Shown piece after piece: positions 31,623 through 42,983 of a stretch of 64,000 nucleotides of DNA (position 1 is the first letter of the stretch; each line of letters starts with the position of its first letter). The notes below the pieces were generated by a model. It ran no database searches. It had not been told where the DNA came from and saw nothing but the letters and a program-made list of their open reading frames with translations. Origin of the DNA: Ophiobolus disseminans (taxonomy: Eukaryota; Ascomycota; Dothideomycetes; Pleosporales; Phaeosphaeriaceae); assembly GCA_010093685.1 (NCBI GenBank), contig MU006236.1:711068-775067 (forward strand), read 5' to 3'. The translations under genes and the position numbers were made by a program.

Positions 31623-33949
31623 GTGGGCGCTATTCGGACCGTCATGACCACGTCAGAAACCCAGCCCGACATCCACGCCAACCCGCACATCATCCCAGAC
31701 GTCACAAATCGACAGAACATGGACCGCGCCAATGATTCGAAACAGAGATTCTCCAAGAGTCGCAATGGCATGTCCGTCTTAAGCTGTTTCCTTCTCAGAA
31801 CAAGGTTACACTTCGTTCTTTGTTACGTAACGACTAGCTAACAGGTGGTTGATCAGGATGTGTAACATGCAAAGCGCGTCGGGTGAAGTGCGATGAGGCA
31901 AAACCAACTTGTGAGCAATGCGCTCGTCGTCGTATCACCTGTGGTGGCTACAAGATCGATGTTCGATGGAAACAGGCTCCTGAGCCCAAGCGACAGAGCC
32001 CGCCAAGAAAGAACAGAGTAAACACATCGACTCAAGCGCAACGACCAAGTACAGCGAATCGTGTTTCATCGTCAGGTCGTCGCATTGGAGACATCAATGG
32101 CACAATCCAGACATCCTCCAATAGCCAAGGGCAGCAACAAGGTTGCTCTGGACCAGTAGATATGATGGACATCGGGTTTCCAGCAACCGATATCAACCAG
32201 TCTTCAATGAGTCTTCCCTCCCCAAGGTCGCTCGGATTTCTCTTCCCAAATTTCACTCAAGGCGAACCAGCCACAATGGACTCACCTGGGCAAGCATCCC
32301 ATAGTTCCAATGCCTCACCCCAAGGAGCTATAGAAAATACGCAAATCAATGCCATTGACTACGCGTCAGAGCTCTGGAATATGGAAACGTTTTGGGAAGA
32401 TTACCTGCGACCACTTCCAATGTCTCTTGATCTCGGCATGGCGGGCAACGATGCTCGGGCTGTCCCACAAACTCCACAGGATCGAGAAGACGAAGCGGAG
32501 CGCATCGCTTATTTATTCCATCAACAAACGTGCCATACCCTTTCTATTGAGGAAGATGCAGATCAGAATCCTTGGAAAACACTCATTTGGCCACTAGCTA
32601 AGGAGTATCCTGCATTGTATCACGCTATTGCGGCGTTGACATGTTTTGGTATAAGCAAGCAGCAACCGCAGTTGCGGACCGAGGGCGCACGGCATGTGCA
32701 TCGAAGCACTCAACTACTCTCGGAAAATGTTGAAAAGGGCGAGATCCCTCTCGATGCTGCACTTGCTGCTACTCTTGCTCTTGGCTTCGCCGAAACTTGG
32801 GACGACGAGAATTTGTCGAATGGCGCGAATCACATCCGTGCTGGTGGGATACTACTGCAGCAAATTCTCTCAAACCAAGGCAATGTACGGCTCAGCGGAG
32901 AAGAAGAAGCTCGTGTGAGCTTTTTAGCACATACCTGGACTTACATGGACGTTCTTGCTCGCTTTACTTGCAGCGACCTAGCCCAGCCCTATTCCGGAAA
33001 CAGTTCGAGTCCTGACTTGAATTTGTTCATTCAGGATCCATCGAAATTAGACCCATTGATGGGATACTCTACGACTTTCTTCCCGATCATGCGGCGCGTC
33101 GCAGACCTCATCAACAAAGTTCGAGCCAGAGAAACACCCCGCAATTCGCCGGCAATCATTTCCCAAGCCTTGGAACTCAGGCGCGCTATCGAGCAATGGG
33201 CGCTTCCGATCGACCTGGAAGCCATTGACGACCCGTCGCAAAACATGACTGATGCAATTCAGACGGCTGAAGCATACCGCTGGTCTTCGCTGCTGATGCT
33301 GTATCAAGCCGTGCCCGAGCTACCCAATCTCACATCCTACGGCGAACTAGCGCAGAGGGTTCTAGTCTATCTTGCCACTATACCACCGACTTCTACAACG
33401 ATCATCGTGCATATCTTCCCACTCATAGTAGCTGGCTGCGACACCGTAGAAGAAGAAGACCGTCAGTTCGTACGCGAGCGCTGGAGCTCAATGTCCCAGC
33501 GCATGGTAACAGGCATCGTCGACCGCTGCATGAAGATCACCGAGGAGCTCTGGAAACGTCGCGAAGACTACCTCTTCAGTCGCGGGTTATTGTTCACGTC
33601 CAACGGCATGCGCATTAACAATACAGTGTCGAACGAATCGGCCGCGCTGTCCAAGGACATTGCAAGCTTCATCAACTTTGGGACGAGTCCAGGTGCAAAC
33701 ACGACAAGCTCGAGCGGCTCGGCTGTGCAGGTCAATGAGCGGGTCGGGAGGAAGGGGAATGATTTTCCCATCTCGGCGGCGTTCAAGAAGGGCGTGGATA
33801 TGTTGACGCGAACTGGGTGTACGGAATACACGGTACGGGGCAGGTTGCATTGGCTTGGGGTAATGAATGATTGGAATTGGCAAGGTCAGTCTACTCTTCC
33901 CTCAATCAGCCTCATGTCAACTAACGAGCGAATAGTGATGCTTGGCTGA
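31623..33949 (+). CDS. Zn2Cys6 fungal transcription factor
   Basis: Exons 31623-31767, 31857-33884 and 33936-33949. The first intron (89 nt) appears to start with GC rather than GT; the join reads SRN-GCVTCKARRVKCDEAK, the standard Zn2Cys6 binuclear cluster, continuing PTCEQCARRRITC. The six Cys are all present near residues 50-77. A Ser/Gln-rich linker follows, then a fungal-specific regulatory domain (DUF3468 type) from about 220 with LFHQQTCHTLSI and ALTCFGISKQQPQ. The last 51-nt intron is in frame and stop-free; spliced, the protein ends NWQVMLG. It is a nuclear DNA-binding regulator with unknown targets. An in-frame ATG at 31644 is another possible start. Confidence 0.88.
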
Positions 33950-34176
33950 TAAGATACCTCGAATTTTATATCCGTATTGCTGATGGTGCGAGATACCCGT
34001 GCTGCACTTCGACCTCGCCACCGTGATATTTCTGTTTCTTTACGCATGTTCCCAGTTATACTCGTCCTTTTTTAGATTGCTGCACACCCCCTGCGACCAA
34101 TTTGACGCTATTCATGTTTTCTGTTCCTCCGCTTGATCTTGTGGCTCTCTTTTGATGACATGCTTTCCGATCAACT

Positions 34177-35065
34177 TCACACACTGTCCAGGCGTTGACG
34201 CTTCTTCTCGCGTAGACCTTTGAGCTGAGTAGACGTCAGCTCACAATCTTTCTGGTGAAACTGGGCAAACTCACCTGCTCATCTAGCCATTCTTCGCGTG
34301 CCATCTCCGGCAGGATCTGACGGTAGCGCTCTTTATTCTGCAGTCTGAAGCGGAGGCGTCGACATTCCCAGGCGCGATCTTGGTCTGTGATTTTGCTAAT
34401 CATTTAATCGAGATCGGTGAGCGATACGTCTTCGTCGCTCACTAGATAGGAGAGCTGGGCGTATGCATGAGCGGCCTCAGCCAAGGTCGAAGGATGCTCT
34501 GGAATGTCTGTGCCGATATGGACACCAAGGTTGGCGTATTTGCGCGCCTTTTCAGCGTCAACTACGATTAAAGCAACACATGCAACCCCTCCGCGACCGG
34601 TTGCTGCCATGGAGCGATACGCCCTTTGGCAGGCCACGACTCCGCCGTGGATATCCAAGCCGATGACTTGCAGTATTTTAATAGTCGCGCAATATTGGAT
34701 GTATTTGTGGAGCGAAATCTCGCCGTTGCTCGCTACGAAATCATCTCGCGCTTTCTGGAATGTATCGGCCTCTTCGTCGCTAATTATAAAGATCGACCCG
34801 GCTCCGGCACTTCCGAGCTCGACACAACCACCAAGATAGCCGAGGAGGCTGCTCTTGCAGCGGAGATTGATGAACCTTCTAGTCGATGGATATTCGTTTT
34901 CGTCTTCGGCCATGAGTTCGAAGCATTCTGGCAGGATCCCTAGGTCGTCAGTGACTGATTGACGACGCGTGAAAGCCGGTAGTTACATAGATATTGCGGA
35001 TCGACCTCTTCCTCGCCTATTGTTGCCGCGACTGCTTTAGCTGTATTCGAAGGTTCAGTCGACAT
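34177..35065 (-). CDS. hypothetical protein, exon model uncertain at an in-frame stop
   Basis: Exon 35065-34987 joins over a 47-nt GT..AG intron (34940-34986) to 34939-34404, giving 204 residues that end in TAA. Directly after that stop, an ATG in the same frame opens a further 43 codons (34403-34275), a clean 50-nt intron, and 15 codons to a stop at 34177-34179; this tail is charged and helical (NKERYRQILPEMAREEW, LREKKRQRLDSV). The two parts may be one gene: a donor at CTA-GTGAGC and an acceptor CTGCAG-AAT would skip the TAA with a 105-nt phase-0 intron. I recognise no domain. The first part contains LGGCVELGSAGAGSIFIISDEEA. No function is proposed. Confidence 0.5.
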
Positions 35066-35383
35066 GATTCAGAGCTCACTCATGATGGTGGTCTGACGAT
35101 TAGTACGGTGTTGCAGATTGGCAAAGGTGTCGGATATCAATGCGGTGGAGCAAGACCTAGTACACCTGGGAGATGAAGAGCTAGTAAAGGTACGGCGAGA
35201 GTCACTAACTTTCGGGTTCGAGTTTACCTTTACCTGAAAACCACTGGCGGTGTCGTGAGAGCGACGGCTAGCGAGGCTGACGCGACAGTGAAAGTCATTG
35301 TCGCTCAATTGACATTTCGTTGCAATGCATCCAATTGCTCAATGCGAATCTACTACGGTCTTATATTGCTCACATCTGCATAC
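35066..35383. other. intergenic, about 0.32 kb
   Basis: Lies between the start of the hypothetical gene and the 3' end of the membrane-protein gene. Nothing seen. Confidence 0.5.
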
Positions 35384-36602
35384 TCAAGCAATTCTAACAT
35401 CTCCCCGCGGGCTCACTGCCCCACCAGGTAACTCACTCTGCGCACCCTGAGCTGACAACTCTACTCTCGACGTATGATCCATCTCAGCTCTCTGATAGAT
35501 ATCCTCTGGCTTCTGCTGCGAGCCCACATGGTTGTAATGATGGTGAACAGATTTAGGATACGCTGTTTCGCCATCCACGTGAGGCTTTTCAGCCACCGCC
35601 TTATTGCTCTTTTTCTTCCGTCGCAAAAGTACTAAAACGCATGTAAGTACTAGGACAATGCTGATGAGCGCGCCGAGCACGACGGCTGCTAGTTTTGAGG
35701 TGGACTTGTTGTCGGACTTGGAACTTGAAGCTGTGCTGGAGGGCGTGCTATTCGCGCTTGAAGCTGGCGTTGTTCCTGAGAGGTTGATCTTCGTTGCGGC
35801 GTATATTTCATGGTCTTTGGGGAAGTTGTAGACTTTGCCTGGTTTCTGCTTGCACAAGTCCACGACGGTGGCGAGTACTGTGGACTATCAGCACGAGTTT
35901 CAATGTAGGCAAAAACTTCAGTACTCACCGTTGCCCAATATCGTCGATCCTGGCATCTCATACAAGCATGTCAAACACGGCTCTGCATCAGCTGTAAAGT
36001 TGCCTGAGTAATCACAGTAGCTGAAGCTATCGGGATTGGTCTTAATCGCGTAGTCGGCAGCCGAGTACAATTTGTTGCAATTGGGGTTGCATGATTTGTA
36101 GATCGAGGATTCGGCGATGTTTTTGTTCTCCTCCTCCGCGACACGGCCGAATAGACACCAGTCAAGTACTGCTCGGTTGTTATCTACCCATGCATTAGTA
36201 TCGCGTACGCTAGAGTCCCGCAAAGATTGGGCTGCGTGGCGCGTATATTTACAAGCAGCATCGACCAACCTGTGTACGCTGGGTCTACTCACAGAGAAAC
36301 CAGGTCGTGTCCCTTTCAATCGCCATACTCCAAGCGTATCCGCTCGACTTCATGCAGTTCTGGCATTCCTTGAACTTTGTGCCATTGTGAGTTCTGTTAT
36401 CCCCGATGATCTCCCAGTCGTAGCAAAACAGGTCGCGGCTGAACGTCAATGAAGCTGCCGGATCAGACGCATTCCCTTTGCTCGGATCGTCAATGCATTT
36501 CGGCGTGCATGGTGAATTGGGTGAGACCTCGAGAGCGGAGCTAAAGGATGACAGATAAAGCAGTATCGTCAATGCCATAGCACCTACACATATGCGCACC
36601 AT
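35384..36602 (-). CDS. secreted/type I single-span membrane protein, Cys-rich ectodomain
   Basis: Exons 36602-36293, 36183-35929, 35877-35384; introns of 109 and 51 nt; 352 residues. The order is signal peptide (MVRICVGAMALTILLYLSSF), an ectodomain of about 170 residues with many Cys (CTPKC, FCYDW, CQNCMKSSGY, SCNPNCNKLY, CLTCLYE) and N-glycosylation sites, a Ser/Thr stalk, one membrane span (LAAVVLGALISIVLVLTCVL) and an RRKKK-started cytosolic tail of about 70 residues. The joins are internally consistent (DTTWFLYNNRAVLDWC). The architecture resembles fungal cell-surface sensors of the WSC kind, but the Cys pattern is not WSC. It is not a family I can name; a surface receptor or adhesion role is speculative. 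Confidence 0.8.
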
Positions 36603-37025
36603 TGTGTTATCAAATCTCGAGGAATCTGGGGCGTTGGGATTCCGCGACATTAGTCGAAAGATGTGAAACGTGAATAAAGTCCCCAAAAGTTGGAAGAGGG
36701 GCGTTCTTGTATAATCTTTGCCGCGTAAGAGAGCGGTAAGACATTTGGGGCGGCGTGGGTTGTCAGCGTACGCCCGCCTCGAAGCTGACTGCCGGATGGC
36801 ATGTCGAATAGCTGTGGCTGTACACGAACGTTGAAGGAAATGAGCCTCACGCTAAGTCATTTTGTGTCTGACCGTCGGGCCGGTTGATGTATTTTGTGCG
36901 AGCCAGTAATGGACCATATGCAAGGTGAGCCGAAGTTATTTCAAGAGCTCATAATCGCCGTTGCATTACGAGGATGATCGCCACGAGATGCTGGCTGGTT
37001 CGATACTCACTCTAGTCCCGAGCTT
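36603..37025. other. intergenic, about 0.42 kb
   Basis: Promoter side of the membrane protein and 3' side of the HAD gene. Nothing seen. Confidence 0.5.
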
Positions 37026-38129
37026 CTATAGAATCTGCTCAGGCTTGACAACAACCCAATTCTTATCCGCCGTTACCTCCCTTCCATTCTCCCTCTGGCC
37101 CTTTGCATTCTCGGCTTGCTCGTTCAAGATGCGTTGGTAATACGCATCTCGACGATTGATCCATAAATGGATACCGCCCTTGCTGACATCAACGCCATGG
37201 AAGAGCATGTATGAATCGCTACCAGGTGTGTCTCCAGCAACCAGAACCGGCCTCTTCCACTGATCGATGTACGTCAAAATAGCAGCCCACTTGCCTGAGA
37301 ACCACGTTGCCGGCGTCCATAGATACGGACCGAGTTCGAGGTCGAGGTTTGCTTCCTGGTCGTATGTGCCTGCTTTGATTTGTTTACGCGAATTTGTGAG
37401 CGCACCCGAAGTCACGTTTTTGAGCATCGTGGTCACGCCAATGACGTTCTGGGGTGGTACGTTGTATCCGTACTTCGGGTCGCTGGCCACCATGCGCACA
37501 AGCTCCTCGTGCGCAGCGCTCATGACATACACGGCGATGCCATGGTCCATAAGCGCATTATATAGCTCGGCCTGCCCTCGGAAGACTTGCGGGGAGCGCA
37601 CGCTGCTTGAGACAACTTCTTCGCCGCTCCAGTACTTGACGGGGATTGTAGAGTTCAAGGCCATAAGTTCGTCTACGTAGCCTTTGAGGACACGAAGCGT
37701 AAATCCTGACCAGACTTGAGCAACCCACGGGTAGCAGACTAGATCATCGACCTCGCAGAGTCGAACGTAGTAGCTGTAGAGCGTTTCGGTGAAGTTCGCA
37801 GTGTCTTTGAAGTCGATCAACTTGAGCGTGGGATCCAAGTTCTCGCGCGTAAGAACGCCGCGGTTCTCCAAGAAGGGGAGTAGCGATTCTTCGAGATCGT
37901 AACGATAGCTAGTGTTGTCCATGTCGAATACGGCATAGTTGCTCTGATTGGCGTTCTTGATGATCATGGTGCCGAGGGCTTTTGCCGCATCGGCGGGCCA
38001 GTGCTTCAGCTGTGCAGCTGGATCTGCTCGAGTGATATGAACAGCTGCGGAGAGACTAGGTCCATGGCTGAGGAGCCATAGACTGGCTGTGAGGGTGGCG
38101 GATGGGAAATGCATTTTGAACGTCTTCAC
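37026..38129 (-). CDS. secreted HAD-superfamily phosphatase (phosphorylcholine-phosphatase-like)
   Basis: Single exon, 367 residues. A signal peptide precedes the HAD motif I FDMDNTSYR (about 69-77; nucleophile Asp and acid Asp two residues later). Motif II is the Ser of VYVMSAAHEE, motif III the Lys in NSRKQIKAG or nearby, and motif IV AGDTPGSDSYM supplies metal-binding Asp. The layout matches haloacid-dehalogenase acid phosphatases such as bacterial PchP, which hydrolyses phosphorylcholine. There are several N-x-S/T sites. It should be exported and could release phosphate or choline outside the cell. Translation may start at Met1 or Met6. Exact substrate assignment is inference. Confidence 0.85.
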   Translation of the reverse strand: MKTFKMHFPSATLTASLWLLSHGPSLSAAVHITRADPAAQLKHWPADAAKALGTMIIKNANQSNYAVFDMDNTSYRYDLEESLLPFLENRGVLTRENLDPTLKLIDFKDTANFTETLYSYYVRLCEVDDLVCYPWVAQVWSGFTLRVLKGYVDELMALNSTIPVKYWSGEEVVSSSVRSPQVFRGQAELYNALMDHGIAVYVMSAAHEELVRMVASDPKYGYNVPPQNVIGVTTMLKNVTSGALTNSRKQIKAGTYDQEANLDLELGPYLWTPATWFSGKWAAILTYIDQWKRPVLVAGDTPGSDSYMLFHGVDVSKGGIHLWINRRDAYYQRILNEQAENAKGQRENGREVTADKNWVVVKPEQIL

Positions 38130-38929
38130 GGACGGGAATGGTCCGCTTGGGAAAACTGATGATGGCTGAACAGGGCAAAGCTACAAGAAGACGCGCAAAC
38201 GACTCTTTATGGAGCCAGGCCTCGATAGCGGTGATGAGCCCCGCAAAGACGCCGAAATTCGATCTTAATCGGCACAATCCGCCATAAGAAAAACTACTCG
38301 AGGACCACGCACGTCACGGTGCAGAAGGCAGCTGCTCGGGCGTGCGCCTTCTATGGAAGAGGTGGTACACCAGTCGAGATGCGTGTAAGACTACATTGAA
38401 GCAGATTAGTCAAACTTTATCCACCTACACGACACAAAGTTGTGAGGACTACGGGCGGTAGCGACCAATCGACCTCAGGACCCTTCGGTACATGCCGTGG
38501 AGGTGTACTACCGACGATTCTGAAATCCTGAGTACAATGAAAAAGATTAATCAGAAAGCCGTATCGTGACTACCTACGAAGTCAATATGTACCAATCAGA
38601 AAGAAAAATCCGAGTGTTTGGTTCGAGAAGTGTTCCTGGTGCAGACGATGCGTCGCAATCCAGCTTATTCAGCTTCCGTCATCCATAAGCTCATAGGCAG
38701 CTGTATGTACCACCGCACATGCTCGGCCTGATAACATTCGCGCCGAAGCTTTGCAATGCTTGATATGCTAAGCAGCATTCTGACCGGACGGAATGCGCAT
38801 AGGACAGCTTCCCCGCGAAAATTGCCCGTACGCGTTAGATCGACGTCACGATTTCTAAGCCGCTGCTTATGTACCACCAAGGAGCTCTCCACCATATAAC
38901 CCCTCGTTGGCGCGCATTGGCTGATCTTC
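38130..38929. other. divergent intergenic region, about 0.8 kb
   Basis: Between the HAD phosphatase and the GST gene. Frames at 38056-38277 and 38665-39000 overlap the flanks and lack motifs. Nothing else seen. Confidence 0.5.
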
Positions 38930-39930
38930 ATGTCACTATTGCGCTTCCTTGGACCTTCACATTCCACAGCACAGCTCAGATCCGCCTCCCGAAGCTTCAT
39001 TCAAGCTCCACGCCGCCCATTCACCGCGCAATTTCACACATCGAGACCTTTGTCACGCATCCTACCCGAAATGTCGAGCAACGAGCGACCAACCGGCTTG
39101 AAGGCTAACAAGGGCATCGAGCTCCTCACATTTGGCACGCCTAATGGCTGGAAGGCTTCAATTATACTCGAGGAGCTGAAGGAGGCATATGGCACGGACT
39201 ACACGTTCCAGGCCATAAACATCTCGCAGAACATCCAGAAGGAGGAGTGGTTCACCAAGCTCGGCCCCAACGGACGAATCCCCGTCATTGTGGACCACGA
39301 CCAAGGAGGCTTTGCCGTCCAGGAGGGCCTGGGTGAGTGCAGTCTGCAAGAATATACTTCTCTAAGCTAATCGCGATGATAGCTATACTGGCATACCTCA
39401 CGCGCCACTATGATCCAGAGCACAAGTTCAGCTTCTCAGACCCCCTCGACGTCTCCCGCGCAGAGCAATGGATGGCATGGCAACACGGTGGCCTCGGCCC
39501 CATGCAGGGACAAGCCAACCACTTCAACCGCTTCGCAAAGGAGCGCATCGCATACGGCATGCAGCGGTACACTGGCGAGACAGAGCGCCTTGTCGGCATC
39601 CTCGACAGCCACCTCAAGGACACAGACTACCTCGTCGGTAACAAGTACAGTATCGCCGACATTGCTAGCTTTGGTTGGATACACATGCTCACCTTTTCGG
39701 GTGTGAACATCGATGGCTTCCCCAACCTCAAGGCTTGGTGGGAGCGCATCAACGCGAGACCGGCAGTGCAGAAGGGTCTGGCTGTCCCCACCAAGCCCCA
39801 GATTCCAGACAACGGCAGTTACCCGCAGAAGCTGAAGGACGACCCGGAGTTTGCGCAGAAGGAGAAGACGCTGGCCGAGCAGATCAAGGCTGCGAAGGAG
39901 CAGTATGGTTACAAGTACGCGTCTCCGTGA
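38930..39930 (+). CDS. glutathione S-transferase, Ure2-like, with targeting-type N terminus
   Basis: Exons 38930-39332 and 39383-39930 with a 50-nt intron; 316 residues from the first ATG. The GST N-terminal thioredoxin-like domain begins ELLTFGTPNGWKASIILEEL, with NGRIPVIVDHD (cis-Pro) and the split glutathione-binding FAVQEGLAILAYL. The helical C-terminal domain includes WMAWQHGGLGPMQGQANHF and YLVGNKYSIADIASFGWI. This is the Ure2p/YfcG-like class, which has disulfide-bond oxidoreductase or GST activity. The first 47 residues are Arg/Ser-rich with almost no acidic residues, as in a mitochondrial presequence, and a second in-frame ATG at 39071 would make a cytosolic form. Confidence 0.92.
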
Positions 39931-40883
39931 ATGTGGAAAGCGCCCGGATGAAGGACGCCGAGTTCGCCTGAGATCATTGTATAAAAGATTGTGAGTGATA
40001 TGAATAGAACAATGGAACTAAGAAACTCTGTTAAAGCGCAACATGCCCATTCTATGACCGCGTGACTACCACGAACTTTGAGACGCCCGCAACCAGCGGC
40101 AGGCCCTCACCAGTCAGCTCCTGAACGCCCAAAGCTCCGATGAAATATCACCAGAAATACCTCGGTGGTATTCGTACCCGTCAGCGTTTCGATGTGAAGC
40201 ACCGCCCACCAATCAACACGCAACGCACCCCTGCCCGTCAAATCCCTGCCAACACGGCGCCAACGACGTCAGCGAACAGATCGCGCCCACAGGGTCTCTT
40301 GGCTTCATTCACGCACCCCACAGGCGCCAACGATCGTGACACTCTTGAGGTGTCTCTGAGTATAAGATGCGCTGGCTTGCGACGATGAAGTATCGTGTAG
40401 CGCAACTCCAGTCCATCATCTTCTTCCATCAGCCGCGACTTTGACAGTCCAGCTCCCGTTATCTTCACCCATTTTGCAGCGCACTACCTGTTTTTAAATT
40501 ACCAAGATTATTTTCTTGTAGCCACCACGCCTTCCTTTGTCGATCATTGCACATTTCCGAAGCACGAGGCACATATCCTGGTCGCTACAGCCCACGAGGA
40601 AAAACGCTCAACGTCATAGCTGGCAACACTAACCCGTCCAACGAACATTGTGCATATCAACGACACTGCGCTCAATAGCACTGTGAAGACTGCGCGATAG
40701 CTTACTCACAGCGTTTATTGTCGCAGCAACGGTTTATTACTAGCTGTGCATAATTCTTCCCACCAAATCCGCATTCCCAACTATCAAATATCCTACGATC
40801 CGACGATCCTACAAAACCTCATTACAACTTCTTTAAAGTAAGTCCGACACTTACATACATCTACAAAAAACACATCGCCTAAC
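39931..40883. other. intergenic, about 0.95 kb
   Basis: Downstream of GST and upstream of the MARVEL-like gene. The 82-codon frame at 40140 (+) and the 76-codon frame at 40238 (-) overlap and lack motifs. Nothing else seen. Confidence 0.5.
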
Positions 40884-41429
40884 ATGATCGGTCTAGTCAC
40901 AAGCATGGGCCTCGACTTCCTCCTCAAGCGCAACAAAGGCGAAAAAGCCACCCTCGGCACCTCCTTCTGGTCGCACATCTCCATTGGGTCCGCCGCGCGC
41001 ATCCTCCTGCGCCTGTTCCAGTTCGTAATGGGCCTCGTGGTTATCGGGCTGTACGCGCAGGACCTCAACAACGCACGCAAGGCGGGCGTGTACATGGACA
41101 GCAAGTGGGTGTGGGCCGTTGTGTGCGGCACACTAGGCTGTCTTGCCTCGCTCACGTTTATGCTGCCGCTCGTCAAGGCATGGTTCTTCTTCTACGTCGA
41201 CGCATTCGTATTTCTGTGCTATCTTGTTGCGTTTGGCATTTTCGGGAAAATGTACATCCCCGAGGACGCAGAGGGCAACAAGGGCATCATTCGCATGAAG
41301 CACGCTGTGTGGGTCCTGCTCACTAATATGTTGCTCTGGCTCATGACGGCGGGATACGGGGCGGTGGTGTTTTGGAAGACGCGCAAGGCAAGGACGACGT
41401 TGACTGGACGTGGTGCTCAGCACGTCTAG
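40884..41429 (+). CDS. MARVEL-domain-like four-span membrane protein
   Basis: Single exon, 181 residues. Four hydrophobic spans can be read: ILLRLFQFVMGLVVIGLYAQ, WAVVCGTLGCLASLTFMLPL, the segment starting at FFFYVDAFVFLCYLVAF, and AVWVLLTNMLLWLMTAGYG, with short loops and a basic C terminus. The topology and the opening RxxLRxxQ motif fit the fungal MARVEL-like family found in membrane apposition and eisosome-type compartments. The exact role is unknown. A Pro-rich open frame downstream (41491-41820) is probably untranslated trailer. Confidence 0.8.
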   Translation: MIGLVTSMGLDFLLKRNKGEKATLGTSFWSHISIGSAARILLRLFQFVMGLVVIGLYAQDLNNARKAGVYMDSKWVWAVVCGTLGCLASLTFMLPLVKAWFFFYVDAFVFLCYLVAFGIFGKMYIPEDAEGNKGIIRMKHAVWVLLTNMLLWLMTAGYGAVVFWKTRKARTTLTGRGAQHV

Positions 41430-42983
41430 TTCCTTTCCCTTTCCGCTTCCATACACTGGCGTTGGCTAACAAGGCGCGTGGTTCTAGGCGGTGGTATTGG
41501 AGCTTGATCTCGAGTTTGGACGGTGGAAGTTGTGTGGCGGGAAGCGTGAGAGTACGCCAGCGCCGACAATAGCTCCTCCGTCGGAAGCATCGTCAAGTCC
41601 GCTTTCGAAGACTACCACCAAGATCTCCAAAATCTCGTATCTCCCTCGCCATCCGTCGCCAACACAACTTGTTCAGCCTCCACCTCTGCCTCCCCTCCGA
41701 GATCTACACATCACAAACCTCCCTCGTCTCCAACCGTACCCCAACCAGGACCATCGCTCTATCTCTGCACCGCTTCCACCTCCTTCGCCTTTCAGCTGGG
41801 AAGTATGGGAGCGGGAGTGATGGACCATTGTCTTTCGAGCGTTTCAGCATTGTCTATCTTTTCTTTGTTCACGCGAAGCATCGATACCCCATCACCTTTC
41901 CTTTGCGCGACGTTTTGGCTTGTCTATTTGGTCACGAATACCCCACATCTCAGCATGACCTCAACTATTACGAAGAATGTATCATTATGAAAATCTATTG
42001 TACCTGTGATTTAATTTTTACTTGACCTTCTGATACCTACAAATGATATGATCGATTCGCTCCTCGATCTCCGGGAACCTTTGCCTTCAGCCATGTGTAC
42101 GGTTGCCGGGTATTCCACGCTGGCCAATAGGCATTGACTCTTGGGTGTCAAGGGCCTTGCAATCAGCCTAGCCGTTGGACTTTACAACCTACGTCGCTCT
42201 CAAGCGCCCCAAGCTGCGTACAATTCCATATGAAAGGGCGACATCCTACGATTGTTGCCTCTTCGTAAATAACATGCTGTCACTAAAACCATGGTAGTAC
42301 ACAAGCTTGAAGTCGAGCCAAGACTGGGTGCAAGATGACAAGACCAATGACGGACGCGTCTATACCTGTGTTCGGCTCCGCACAGAGCGGAGCCGGACTA
42401 GTTCATCTCGAATGCTAACCAGAAGCGTAAATGTGACCCAAGGTTCGTGATAAAGTGCTATGAAGACAAGAATAGATGTTGGATGATGTGCTTCCAGCTG
42501 GGATTGACGGGCGTCAATTAGCGTGGGAATGTGCCGCAGAACAGGAGGGGTAATTGCATTAGTGGCCACGCAAGGAGGCCCGTCTTTAGGCGTGAGATGG
42601 TAACTTGCAAACTTCGATCATGCATGGGAGGAGGTAGATACATGCAAATGTGGAGCTGTGAAGATATGTTTGTTGTGACTTGATCCGGCAAAGGCAACAA
42701 TCAGGTTGATCAGGCATGCATGCAGGCAAGCAGATCACAGAAGGGCGGACAGTCAAGTCACATCACGGTATACGAGAAGGTATTATTGATGAATGTTATT
42801 TATTGGTATCTCGTGTCCATTATTTCATGGTACTGTCGTGAACCCGGCTGGAGTCGCAGTGCTCACAGCCCCATCGTGAAAGAATCGATCTGAGCCTAGG
42901 GTTTGGTTAGTCGATGGTCATGAAGTGAGGTGAGTAACAGGACATACCAAAGAGGAAAGTCGAATGATCAGTCAAGCAAATGC
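41430..42983. other. intergenic between convergent genes, about 1.55 kb
   Basis: Contains a 109-codon Pro/Ser-rich frame (41491-41820) with no motif, and otherwise short overlapping frames. No RNA gene or repeat seen. Confidence 0.45.

Noticed and set aside
41491..41820. Pro/Ser-rich 109-codon frame after the MARVEL-like gene
   Set aside because: No motif, low complexity, lies where the trailer of the upstream gene is expected.
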